From: Shimia sp965227725
GTDB lineage: Bacteria > Pseudomonadota > Alphaproteobacteria > Rhodobacterales > Rhodobacteraceae
NCBI RefSeq assembly: GCF_965227725.1
Contig: NZ_CBDDGH010000005.1
Location: 1,518,967 to 1,582,966 of the forward strand
DNA: 64,000 nucleotides
Reading direction: 5' to 3'
Below, in pieces: positions 52,514 to 63,966 of this stretch; the stretch's first letter is position 1, and every line of letters begins with the position of its first letter. The notes under the pieces were generated by a model, which had not been told where the DNA came from, did no database searches, and was given only the letters and a program-made list of their open reading frames with translations. Both the position numbers and the translations under genes were made by a program.

Positions 52514-53554
52514 ATGACTGGCAAGAGCATCACGACCGAAGAAGATCAGAAGAACGCAACCGCTCGCCGCGCGTCCGGTGAATTTGTGCGCGGCCTCAGC
52601 GGATTTCGCCATTGGCTTGATCCTGACGGTGACTTCCCACCCGAAGCTGACCGCTACCACCTCTATGTTGCGTTCAATTGTCCGTGGTGCCACCGCGTAA
52701 CCCTCGCCCGCAACATCCTCGGCCTGCAGGACACACTTTCGATGAGTGTCGCCTTCCCAACCCGAACCGGGGACTCTGATCCAGCTGGCCCCAATCTGTG
52801 GGAGTTCAATCCTGATCGCATCTCCCCGATCACAGGCGCGCCACTTCCTGAATGCACCGCTGACACAGGCAGTATGCGAAACTTTCGTCTCGCCGCCGAG
52901 ATCTATGCCGCTGAAGGGGCAAGCGAAAAAAGCGTGCCAATCCTCTATGACAAACGCACCGAGCGCATTGTCTCCAATGAAAGCGCCGAGATCATTCGGA
53001 TGCTCAACGCTCATGCCGCGGCCCTCGGCAGCAAAGTCCCCACCGCCCAAAGGCCGGATCTATATCCTGAAAGCACAAAGCTGCGCACGGAGATCGAGAC
53101 ACTCAACACCCTGACGTACACAGCCATCAACAACGGCGCTTACAAAGCGGGGTTCTCTTCGCGCCAAGACGTCTATGAAGAAGCATACACCGCCTATTTC
53201 TCCGCCCTTCAAAGTCTCGAAGATCACCTGTCGGCAGACAATCGGCCTTTCCTGATGGGAGAGCATTTCACCGAAGCAGACCTGCGCCTGTTTCCAACGC
53301 TCTACCGCCACGATCCTGTCTATTACATCCGCATGAAACTCAACCGCGCGAAGATCCTAGACTATCCGCACCTCTGGCGCTGGCTGTGCCGGGTCTACGC
53401 CCTGCCCGGCGTTGCAGACAGCAGCTCACTTATCCATTGCCGCCAAGGGTATTTTGGCCGGTCCTGGAACAATGTCATCCCGCTTGGCCCGGACAAGCCG
53501 ATGACTTACCCGGAAGCCTATCTTCACCCTGAACTCGCGCGAGATGAGAGGTAA
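52514..53554 (+). CDS. Glutathione transferase, Xi-class/glutathionyl-hydroquinone reductase-like
   Basis: A 346-residue cytosolic enzyme. The thioredoxin-like half has the active-site NCPWCHR (Cys56 and Cys59 in place of the usual CPWA), then VPILYDKRTERIVSNESAEI IRML. The C-terminal helical half includes LFPTLYRHDPVYYIRMK LNRAKILDYPHL, characteristic of YqjG/ECM4 proteins. It would reduce glutathionyl-quinones. The start at 52514 follows AAGGTGG. A second cysteine in the active site is unusual. Confidence 0.9.
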   Translation: MTGKSITTEEDQKNATARRASGEFVRGLSGFRHWLDPDGDFPPEADRYHLYVAFNCPWCHRVTLARNILGLQDTLSMSVAFPTRTGDSDPAGPNLWEFNPDRISPITGAPLPECTADTGSMRNFRLAAEIYAAEGASEKSVPILYDKRTERIVSNESAEIIRMLNAHAAALGSKVPTAQRPDLYPESTKLRTEIETLNTLTYTAINNGAYKAGFSSRQDVYEEAYTAYFSALQSLEDHLSADNRPFLMGEHFTEADLRLFPTLYRHDPVYYIRMKLNRAKILDYPHLWRWLCRVYALPGVADSSSLIHCRQGYFGRSWNNVIPLGPDKPMTYPEAYLHPELARDER

Positions 53555-53672
53555 CCTGCCGCCCTCAGCACCACAACGATCGTCCTGGCTTTAAAGAAAT
53601 ACACACCAATTTTGGTCAAATTGTCTTTGGATCCCCGGCGCAGACCGCTGCGCGCCAAGCAGAAGGCCTGCC

Positions 53673-54812
53673 ATGACGTTCAAACTCTTCTTGCCTGCTG
53701 TGCTGGCACTGATCGCAGTTTGCGGTGTTATGTGGCTGCCCGCGTCAGCGCGCGCACCGGAGAACCTGCCCGTCATTTTTTTGGCGATACTCGTGCACGT
53801 TCCAGTGCTGCTTCCGGTCTCCCAACACGGCAGGTTGATCACCAGTAAATCGAAGGTTCTCAACACCTATCCGGAAATACTACTGCCACCCCTTCTCGCA
53901 GTTTGCTGGGCTTTTCTGGGTGTGACCTTTGGCTTTTCAGCAAGCTTCGTCTTGGCGGGCGTAGCAACAATTGCGGCAATCTGCATTTGCTACCTCGCCG
54001 TGCGCCGCTGCGACCGACACACCAAACACCTGCAAGCGCAGGTTTGCCACTCGGAGTCTCTACCATCCCCCTACATCGCTGATCTCAGCAAGCGATACCT
54101 CTACCTGCTGCGCTGCGCCATGGCCGCTTTGTCTTTAGCCGCTCTGATGGTGCACGTCGCTGGCTGTGACCTGCCTTACACATGGGCGCTTCTACCAGGT
54201 CTCGCAGGCACTGCTGCGGTCTTCCTGACGGCACTTACCAAACGCGTAGATCGCGCCAACCATGCGATGTTTGCAAAGGAAATATCTGGCCTCCTGTCCC
54301 GCCAGCTGCAAGCCGCACCAGCATCGGTGGCAATCTATCACGCAGGCACTGGCCGGGCCCATTTGAACGCTACCAAATCACTCTGCGCAAAACTCGATGA
54401 CCTTGGGCGTGCATATGTTCTGATTGTCCGAGAGCAAACCGCATTTGAAGAGCTGCGCAAACTGGATCCACAGCACCTTTGGCACGCTGAAAAACTCTCA
54501 GCCCTGCATCATTGCGCGCAACCCGACCTCCAGACGATCCTCTATGCCAATGACCACCCCAAAAACAGCCATTTCACGCGCTACACACGGTTTGAGCACG
54601 CCCTGGTGACGGAGTTCTCTACGCTGAAAACCGCAGAGCAGCTGCCCAAAAACACAGCGCTTTATGCCAAGATTATCGCGCGCAGCGCAGCACAAGCCGC
54701 AAAATGGCGCGCCTCCGCCTTTGGCGATATTGCAACGCGGATTGTGACCAACCACCCCGCATTCCATGGTGTCCCACCCTACGGCGAGCCCCAACCTGAG
54801 CAGGCAGCCTGA
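53673..54812 (+). CDS. Membrane protein resembling the N-terminal half of the adjacent glycerophosphotransferase-like enzyme
   Basis: A 379-residue protein. Six hydrophobic segments lie in residues about 4-190 (for example LFLPAVLALIAVCGVMWLPA, ALLPGLAGTAAVFLTALTKR). A soluble domain follows from about 215: ASVAIYHAGTGRAHLNATKS ... AYVLIVRE ... QTILYANDHPKNSHFTRYTR. This part lines up with residues 116-215 of the downstream protein (ARMALYFSEPRLATPYQVTM ... FVILLKE ... EVLFYVNNSMSNLPVIAANP). It lacks the catalytic C-terminal half. The two genes are separated by 2 nt. I read it as a non-catalytic paralogous partner; that is inference. Confidence 0.75.
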   Translation: MTFKLFLPAVLALIAVCGVMWLPASARAPENLPVIFLAILVHVPVLLPVSQHGRLITSKSKVLNTYPEILLPPLLAVCWAFLGVTFGFSASFVLAGVATIAAICICYLAVRRCDRHTKHLQAQVCHSESLPSPYIADLSKRYLYLLRCAMAALSLAALMVHVAGCDLPYTWALLPGLAGTAAVFLTALTKRVDRANHAMFAKEISGLLSRQLQAAPASVAIYHAGTGRAHLNATKSLCAKLDDLGRAYVLIVREQTAFEELRKLDPQHLWHAEKLSALHHCAQPDLQTILYANDHPKNSHFTRYTRFEHALVTEFSTLKTAEQLPKNTALYAKIIARSAAQAAKWRASAFGDIATRIVTNHPAFHGVPPYGEPQPEQAA

Positions 54813-54814
54813 CC

Positions 54815-56236
54815 ATGGCTCTCATAGTGCACGCGCTGATGGCTGCGCTGATCATAGCGGCTGAAGTCTGGTCGCAAAAACGGTTGGCTCGCATCAAAGC
54901 AAGATCTACGGTTTGCTCTTTACCGGCGACCGAGCATCAAATTTCGTCATCGCTTAAACTGGCAGGCCGCAGCCTAGCTCCAGCCGCCTTACTCATTTTG
55001 ACCATCGGAATGATCAGCGGCTTTGCTGCATGGCTCATCGTGGTCGCAGCGTCTCTCTGCTTAGCCGGCCGTCTGGGCGTGATCCAGTTTGCAACCGCTG
55101 AGGCCAAACGCTGTCAGTTGCCTCGCTACATGCAAGCCCTCCGACATACAAAAATTCGGCGCGCACGCATGGCACTTTATTTTTCGGAGCCGAGACTGGC
55201 AACGCCCTATCAAGTCACCATGTGGCTGAAACCATTGCTTTATTTGAATGAGCCTTTCGTCATCCTTCTAAAGGAACGAAAGCACCTCCATCACTTCCCC
55301 CAGTCCGATCTCTTTGAAATCTTAGTGGTGGAAGACTTCCCCAGCCAAACCGCCTTTCTGCCATCCAACATCGAAGTCCTGTTCTACGTCAACAACAGCA
55401 TGTCCAATCTCCCTGTGATCGCGGCCAATCCAAAGGTCACCCATGTACAGCTGCTGCATGGCGACAGCGATAAACCTCCCAGCTATAATCCAATGTCGGT
55501 GATCTATGATTATCTGTTCGTGGCGGGTGAAATGGCCATTGATCGATATGCCCGGCATGGCGTTCACATCCCCCGTGAAAAGTTTCGCATCGTGGGACGC
55601 CCGCAAATCACTCTGCCGAAACAGACCAGCCCGAAAGACCCAACGCGCAAGACCATCCTCTATATGACCACTTGGGAAGGTATGTTTGAGGACAGTAATT
55701 TTTGTTCTCTCTCCCAAGTCCATGACATTTTGCATCAGATCTTCCACTCTGGCCTCAAGGTGGATGTCATTTTCAAACCCCATCCGCTGACCTTTAATGA
55801 TGCCAAATGGCCAGAGGTCTCCGCCCGCATCGCGCAAACTGCCCAAAACCTCCCTGAAGGTGTTGCCTACCGCATGACGCACCCAGAGGAAGATCCAATG
55901 ACGCTCTATGCTGAAGCCGATCTACTGATCAGCGACATATCATCAACGGTCATCGATTTTCTGGCGACAGAAAAACCCTTTATCGTGACCAATCCACGCG
56001 GCTACACGACAAAACAGCTTGAGGCTTATCCAAGCGTTTCAGCAGGCTATCTAGCGTCAACTGATGCGCGAAACCTTCATGAGCTACTCAATGAGTGTTT
56101 CGGCAATGACTCCTTGGCCAAGAACCGGCGACCCATGAAAGAGTATGCGCTCGGGAACGCTGCTCACTCCAATAGCGCGCCGTTCAAAATGGCGTGCGAA
56201 GAAGTTCTCGGCATGAAAGCAGCCGACTTCAGCTAA
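54815..56236 (+). CDS. CDP-glycerol glycerophosphotransferase-family protein
   Basis: A 473-residue protein with three N-terminal hydrophobic segments (LIVHALMAALIIAAEVW; PAALLILTIGMISGFAAWLI VVAASLCLAG) and a GT-B-like enzyme domain. Family landmarks are LLHGDSDKP (His215), PREKFRIVGRPQ, MTTWEG, FKPHPLTF, and ISDISSTVIDFLATEKPFIV. In Gram-positives this family polymerises glycerol or ribitol phosphate of teichoic acids; in Gram-negatives, related enzymes decorate capsules with glycerol phosphate. The GC content is lower than in the core genes. The preceding gene, 2 nt upstream, mirrors its N-terminal half. Confidence 0.85.
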   Translation: MALIVHALMAALIIAAEVWSQKRLARIKARSTVCSLPATEHQISSSLKLAGRSLAPAALLILTIGMISGFAAWLIVVAASLCLAGRLGVIQFATAEAKRCQLPRYMQALRHTKIRRARMALYFSEPRLATPYQVTMWLKPLLYLNEPFVILLKERKHLHHFPQSDLFEILVVEDFPSQTAFLPSNIEVLFYVNNSMSNLPVIAANPKVTHVQLLHGDSDKPPSYNPMSVIYDYLFVAGEMAIDRYARHGVHIPREKFRIVGRPQITLPKQTSPKDPTRKTILYMTTWEGMFEDSNFCSLSQVHDILHQIFHSGLKVDVIFKPHPLTFNDAKWPEVSARIAQTAQNLPEGVAYRMTHPEEDPMTLYAEADLLISDISSTVIDFLATEKPFIVTNPRGYTTKQLEAYPSVSAGYLASTDARNLHELLNECFGNDSLAKNRRPMKEYALGNAAHSNSAPFKMACEEVLGMKAADFS

Positions 56237-56678
56237 CAAAGCCGCAACAGCAGTTCCCTCATGTCCCGGTCGCCAAAATCCGGTTTCTAGTTTTGGCGTT
56301 TGTTGCTTTCACAGTGCTTCCACCGGTGACGGTGCAAACTCAGAAGACCGCCCAAAGGCGACTTGTGGTGCTATGTGGAGTTATCTGACGAGTGTGGTTG
56401 CTTTTTAGCACTGCCTATTTTAAGCGCTCATGCTTCGCGAGCCTCAAAGCGTCTCAGATGTCTTATTTTCTTGGTTTTGATTTTGGTTGCCGAAGCACGG
56501 AACCGCGGATATCGAACCATACTGCGCTGTAGCGTCTAGACTCTTCAATAACCTGCGGCCCTGGGAAAAAGAGCGGAAACTGGAAGCAGCAGTACGCCAC
56601 GCCTGCAGCGCACTACAGTTATGCAGGGCAAATCGCCCTATGATCACCCCCGCAACATCACAGCGCGAAGTCTTCGTG
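56237..56678. other. Non-coding gap between the transferase and autotransporter genes
   Basis: No gene is convincing in these 442 bases. The middle (56390-56480) is AT-rich with short T-runs. There is no clear terminator hairpin for either flanking gene. Confidence 0.5.
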
Positions 56679-58523
56679 CTAGAAAGTCCGCCGCCAGTCA
56701 AAGCTCAGTGCGGTTCTGCCTTCACTAGACCGACGCAGCTCGGAGCGGAGTTGGCCGATCGTGAGGCCAACCATGGCCTCTCCTTCGACCCATGAGCGGC
56801 CTCTGGCTTCGCTGGTGAAACCGTCGACGAGAATATCCGTGCCATTGTTGTTAACGGATCCGACATTGAACCCGTAGTCGAGGATCATGCCGTTTTTCAG
56901 CTCTGTTGCTTTCACAAACTCAGCGGAGACATAGTGCGCGACAGAAGAACCGAAACTCTGGGTCGTCGAGGTAAATGCATAGTCCTGAGACGCTTGCACA
57001 ATCGCTGCGTAGCGAAGCGAAATGGTCTCGCCAAAGTTGAGCTTGTTGTGAAACCGCAGAGCTGGGGAGATATAGCCAGCCAGATAGTTCTCTTCTGCAC
57101 TGTCCAAACCTGTAGCTGCAACGGCGGTGTCATTGATGGTACGCTCAGAATTCAGATGCATCACACCGAAATCAAGGCTCCAGCCGATCCCGGATGCGTT
57201 TGTCTGAGCGATGCCCGCGATCACACCGTAGCCGGTGCTGTCAAAACCAACGTCCGCGTCGCTTTCGATATCCGACGCCGTGACGCCCAAATAGTAGTCC
57301 AAACCGTTGCTCAGTTGGCCACCTTGCTGAACGCCAACACCGTTTCCGCGGAAATCGTGGTAGAATTCTGTTGCGGAACCGTCGGTATGATAGCCAAAGG
57401 CACTAAACCATTTCCCATTGTCAGGGGAGCTTTCGGAGCTGATGCTGCCGCGCCCAGCGGACACCCCTCCATGCTGCAATCCTTCCAGCAGCCCCACAAG
57501 ATTGCGGGTGGTCGCATTTTTCAGGCTCAGATCGACAACATTCAGATAGTCACCGTCGATCACGTAAACACCGTTTTCCACGTCAATCGAGGCCAGATCA
57601 CCCGGTTGGTTTCCGGGGGTACTTACGAAGCCTGTGCTGGAGAACCCGCCAAATTGGTAGCGGCCAGACACCCCTGTGCCGAAGTGTAAATGCGCCTCTT
57701 CGATCCTTCCATTAAAATAGGTGGAGCCGCTGATCACCGATCCATCATGAAAATAGATGTCTGACCGACCATCGTTTACCAATTCGAGCGCGACACCGCC
57801 TCCCAGCGCCAAAATCCTGCCTGAGTTGTGCAGTGTCAGCCCATCCGCAGCATCAACCACTTCGATGAGACCCTGATTGTTTGTCGGTGTGCCCACGCGG
57901 GTAAGCGTGCCGCCGTTGACCACAGCAACTTCATCGAAATCTCTGAGGTACACGGTCGCATCGACGGCACCGTTTGTGAGCGTTCCGGCGTTATAGACAT
58001 AGGCTGAGCTGCCAGCGCTGTTGTCGCCGTCCAAGTCCAGGACGTTCCTCGCAGAAGAGGTCTCATCGTTGCGAATGGTGCCAAAGTTGCGCACGACAAC
58101 CGAGGGGCTGTTGAACACATCGATGGGATAGGTCCGGGCAGAGATTGTGCCGTAGTTTGTGATATCGACAGAGTCGTCGTTCTGGACATCGATCGCATCT
58201 GCATTGCTTCTGATCGTGCCGTGGTTGACGATTGTGATGGTGATGTCGTCACCATTGGGATCAACGGCGTTCACGTCGCTGGAGACCAACCCTCGGTTGA
58301 TAATGATGTTATTGTCTCCAGTCGTGACAATCGCTGAACTTCCGGCGGTTACAATGGAAGCCCCGTCATCAATTGTAAGGATGTCATCGCCATCAATGGT
58401 ATTACCGCCATTGGTGACGGTGGTTGACCCGGTGACGGTAAACTCGTCTGCAAACCCTGGAAAGGCCACTCCGGAGAGAGCCACTGACATTACACTTGCC
58501 GCAATACGCATTCTGTTCCCCAT
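56679..58523 (-). CDS. Autotransporter with a C-terminal beta barrel
   Basis: A 614-residue protein. The signal peptide is MGNRMRIAASVMSVALSGVA (to FPGFA). The passenger (30-350) has repeated right-handed beta-helix turns such as SIVTAGSSAIVTTGDNNIII, NHGTIRSNADAIDVQNDDSV and NYGTISARTYPIDVFNSPSV. The barrel (about 350-614) begins near ESSPDNGKWFSAFGYH and ends ALSFDWRRTF. It likely exposes or secretes the passenger at the cell surface. No cysteine-rich or protease motif is seen. An RpiR-type gene lies upstream on the same strand. Confidence 0.9.
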   Translation of the reverse strand: MGNRMRIAASVMSVALSGVAFPGFADEFTVTGSTTVTNGGNTIDGDDILTIDDGASIVTAGSSAIVTTGDNNIIINRGLVSSDVNAVDPNGDDITITIVNHGTIRSNADAIDVQNDDSVDITNYGTISARTYPIDVFNSPSVVVRNFGTIRNDETSSARNVLDLDGDNSAGSSAYVYNAGTLTNGAVDATVYLRDFDEVAVVNGGTLTRVGTPTNNQGLIEVVDAADGLTLHNSGRILALGGGVALELVNDGRSDIYFHDGSVISGSTYFNGRIEEAHLHFGTGVSGRYQFGGFSSTGFVSTPGNQPGDLASIDVENGVYVIDGDYLNVVDLSLKNATTRNLVGLLEGLQHGGVSAGRGSISSESSPDNGKWFSAFGYHTDGSATEFYHDFRGNGVGVQQGGQLSNGLDYYLGVTASDIESDADVGFDSTGYGVIAGIAQTNASGIGWSLDFGVMHLNSERTINDTAVAATGLDSAEENYLAGYISPALRFHNKLNFGETISLRYAAIVQASQDYAFTSTTQSFGSSVAHYVSAEFVKATELKNGMILDYGFNVGSVNNNGTDILVDGFTSEARGRSWVEGEAMVGLTIGQLRSELRRSSEGRTALSFDWRRTF

Positions 58524-58718
58524 GTTGTGCCCCTAGAGACACATCTAAATTTCAAATCACACGCCAAGACTGGCAGGCGATTAGTCTCTTCGTTCAGTGG
58601 ATCGCTCCAGGAATGTCTGCCACGGCCCCAACATGCCATCCATTTTGCCTGCCATTTCAACAGCATCCAAAGGCGAGCCACCGCATCCGACCGGTTCATC
58701 AGCTTCCCGATGGAGTCG

Positions 58719-59630
58719 TCAGACAAACTGGTCGAGATCGCCATGAATTTCCTCAAGTTGTGTTAAACGTTTTCGTCCCTGCGCCCCCGCACGATCCAAG
58801 ACGGACATGCTAAAAAAGTGCAGAAGCGACATGACTCCCTGGTAACGATCCAACACCTCCCGACCGCGCACATCGCAGCGGTGCGTCCATGTCGGTGAGC
58901 CAGTGGCGCGAGAGGTTGGATCCGTAATCAAAAAACTGCGCACCTTATTGCGCTCTGACCAGTTTAAAACGGTATCAATAAGGGGTGTGCGCCGGCGCAA
59001 TCCCATCACGACCAGCAGATCTTTTTTTCCAATGTCGGCCAAAGACTCCCCAAGTGTCTCACCCGCCTTTGGTAGCAAGTGCACGTCTGGCCTTGCCTGA
59101 ATCAATTGCCAGCGAAAGTAGCCCGCTAGGAATTGATTGCTGCGGTAACCAATGATCCAAACTTTAGGCGCTTGGATCAAAGCGTCGCTGATCTCAGTTG
59201 CATCCTCTTCCGTCAGGTCACCAAATGCGTCGTGTATACAGCCTATGTCCTGATCAATTTGGCTGCGCAACCGGCTTGCGAAATCCCCATCTTCATCTTG
59301 CCGTCGTGCCAGTGAGACGGGCGATCCCCACGCCTGAGAATCACGTACGTCACGCCGGGCACTTTCGTAATTTTCATACCCAAGGCGCTGAATCAAACGC
59401 GTGATCGCCGCTTTGGAACCGCCAGCGCGTTCCGCCAATTCGGTTGCTGAATAGGTTGCGATATCACCTGGGGTATCCAGAATAATATCAGCAATCTTCT
59501 GTTCGCTGCCTGGAAGCTCCGAGTATTTTTCGCGCAAGCGTTTTAGAAAGCTAAGCTTTTTACTTTGTTGTGTTTTTTGCGTGTCGCGCTCTGGGGGCTG
59601 CGATGTGTCTTTTGAACTTCTCAACGGCAT
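58719..59630 (-). CDS. MurR/RpiR-family regulator
   Basis: A 303-residue regulator with an N-terminal helix-turn-helix (YSATELAERAGGSKAAITRL IQRLGYENYE) and a C-terminal SIS domain (VWIIGYRSNQFLAGYFRWQL ... DLLVVMGLRRRTPLIDTVLN). SIS domains bind phosphosugars. A polar N-terminal extension (residues 1-27, SKDTSQPPERDTQKTQQSKK) is unusual. The autotransporter lies 195 nt downstream on the same strand and could be its target; no sugar-metabolism gene is adjacent. Confidence 0.9.
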   Translation of the reverse strand: MPLRSSKDTSQPPERDTQKTQQSKKLSFLKRLREKYSELPGSEQKIADIILDTPGDIATYSATELAERAGGSKAAITRLIQRLGYENYESARRDVRDSQAWGSPVSLARRQDEDGDFASRLRSQIDQDIGCIHDAFGDLTEEDATEISDALIQAPKVWIIGYRSNQFLAGYFRWQLIQARPDVHLLPKAGETLGESLADIGKKDLLVVMGLRRRTPLIDTVLNWSERNKVRSFLITDPTSRATGSPTWTHRCDVRGREVLDRYQGVMSLLHFFSMSVLDRAGAQGRKRLTQLEEIHGDLDQFV

Positions 59631-60053
59631 CCTCCTTCATTTTAGCGCTCATGCAAAATCAAGACGGGAGCGAGCAATGGCTAAGCAGAGGCGCTCCGAT
59701 CTGGCTAGATCTGAAACATGAATTTTACCCTAACTGCAAGGCTGAAATTTTTAGATCGATCACTTTATCAAACGGCCGTTGCCGTTTTGAAGGGGTGCGC
59801 TGAAATGATGCACAGCCGCTGGAGTGGTTTGAACCAAAAGTTATGGTTAGGAAGCGGAGGATCGAAGAGGGACATCATGCGCCACTAGCCGGATTGACTG
59901 TCACAACGTTGCGACAGGTTAAGTTGCCTCGCCACCAGGGAACCGGACGCTTTTCAGATGCTGCGTTCTTGTCGGTATTTCATGTATACCGCCTGGCTCC
60001 GCAAAGAAGCTCCAACAAGTTAGCAATGCCATCCATCAGGTCATAGGAACAGT
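59631..60053. other. Non-coding region upstream of the RpiR gene
   Basis: These 423 bases show no gene with family resemblance. A purine-rich stretch and short open frames in all phases look like decayed sequence. The RpiR promoter should lie within the first 100 bases. Confidence 0.5.
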
Positions 60054-60251
60054 CTACATGTGCTCGCGCACGGCATAGACCCCCATGAGGGAAATCATCC
60101 AAACCGCAAGGGCAATTGCAAAGGTTGAGGCTGTCAGCACGATCGGTTTGGGGAAAATGCTCTCTCCGGGCACTTTGGGCGGCACGATGACTGAGAGATA
60201 AACTTGCTAGCGCCGCAGCTCGGCCCTGGCCGCTTCCAGCGAGGCCCGCGT
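60054..60251 (-). pseudogene. 3' remnant of a KpsE-type capsule export gene
   Basis: Read on the minus strand, this encodes ASLEAARAELRR, an in-frame TAG (60207-60209), then QVYLSVIVPPKVPGESIFPK PIVLTASTFAIALAVWMISL MGVYAVREHM and the normal stop. This is the C-terminal end of the inner-membrane capsule export protein KpsE/RkpR: coiled-coil end, YLSVIVPP, and last membrane helix followed by VREHM. The TAG replaces an expected CAG (RRQQ-YLS). Upstream of 60251 the similarity stops. Most of the gene is deleted, so it cannot be functional. Confidence 0.8.
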
Positions 60252-60314
60252 GCTTATCCACCCCCTTATCACCTTGCTCTTAGCCGAGAACTATCCACGT
60301 CGGCCCGCATTGAG

Positions 60315-60491
60315 GTGCACAAACAGAATGAAACCATCGCAAAATACATCGAGCAGGACCCTTTGGACGACAGGAACGCCGTACGAGCAAAGGTAAAGAA
60401 CGCAATGTCGGTGTCGCTTTTCCCCGTGTTAAATGAAGATGACATCGAAGCTCTGGAAGAGCTGTTCAATAAGGAAGCTGCCTCTGATTGA
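60315..60491 (+). CDS. Hypothetical small protein or gene fragment
   Basis: An open frame coding (from GTG 60315) HKQNETIAKYIEQDPLDDRN AVRAKVKNAMSVSLFPVLNE DDIEALEELFNKEAASD, 58 residues; the frame is open to 60204. The composition (charged, helical, acidic end) looks protein-like, unlike neighbouring shadow frames. No clear ribosome site is seen and no family is recognised. It could be the 3' end of a lost gene, next to the kpsE remnant. Low confidence. Confidence 0.3.
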   Translation: MHKQNETIAKYIEQDPLDDRNAVRAKVKNAMSVSLFPVLNEDDIEALEELFNKEAASD

Positions 60492-60729
60492 AACCACATT
60501 CGAAATGTGTAAAAGACCTGCATCCATTGGAATTTGGCAATCGTAGCTCAAGCAGCAAACGTCTGCTCCCGAGCTCGGCTGGACGCCGTTTCTGGACGCC
60601 TGCTCGTAACGACGCACTGCCACACCGCTTTCCTGCGCCATTTGCTTCCACAAAGCTTCCACTGCGGTGGGGCGCATGCAGGCGCAAGTTGAGGCAGTCA
60701 GCATATCATACTGATAAATTATAGATTTT

Positions 60730-60806
<77 letters not shown>

Positions 60807-60814
60807 ACGCTTTT

Positions 60815-60873
60815 GATCTTGGGCCATTTTTGGCTTTGAGATCTGTCGCCCTTCAGGACGTTTTTGTTGTTCT
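60815..60873. other. Paired stems between 5S rRNA and tRNA-fMet
   Basis: GATCT/AGATC with internal CCA/TGG (about 60816-60844), and CCTTCAG/CTGAAGG (60852-60880), could form spacer hairpins that guide processing of the 5S-tRNA transcript. Confidence 0.4.
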
Positions 60874-60928
60874 GAAGGTATTCTTTGTATCGTTTTGAGA
60901 GATGTTTTTTTTGAGCTATTTTCTAGGT

Positions 60929-61043
60929 TTGGCGATGACCTACTCTCCCACAGCTTAAGCAGCAGTACCATCGGCGCTACGGTGCTTAACGGCCGGGTTC
61001 GGGATGGGACCGGGTGTTTCACTCGCGCTATGATCACCAAACC
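60929..61043 (-). rRNA. rrf: 5S ribosomal RNA
   Basis: About 115 nt, read on the minus strand from GGTGATCATAGCGCGAGTG through CCCATCCCGAACCCGGCCG and TGTGGGAGAGTAGGTCATCG. The 5' and 3' ends pair. Boundaries are approximate by a few bases. Located between 23S and tRNA-fMet. Confidence 0.95.
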
Positions 61044-61132
61044 GAGGAAATAGCTCGGTTTATGTGTTGTCCAAGTCAGTATACTGATTGTTGTGTATGC
61101 TTTTGTGTCCGTAAAAGTCTTTCTTTTACTGG

Positions 61133-63966
<2,834 letters not shown>

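Noticed and set aside
60429..60704. Minus-strand frame of 91 codons before the tRNA
   Set aside because: No start region or family match; mixed Cys/Arg composition looks random. Kept only as a possible relic.
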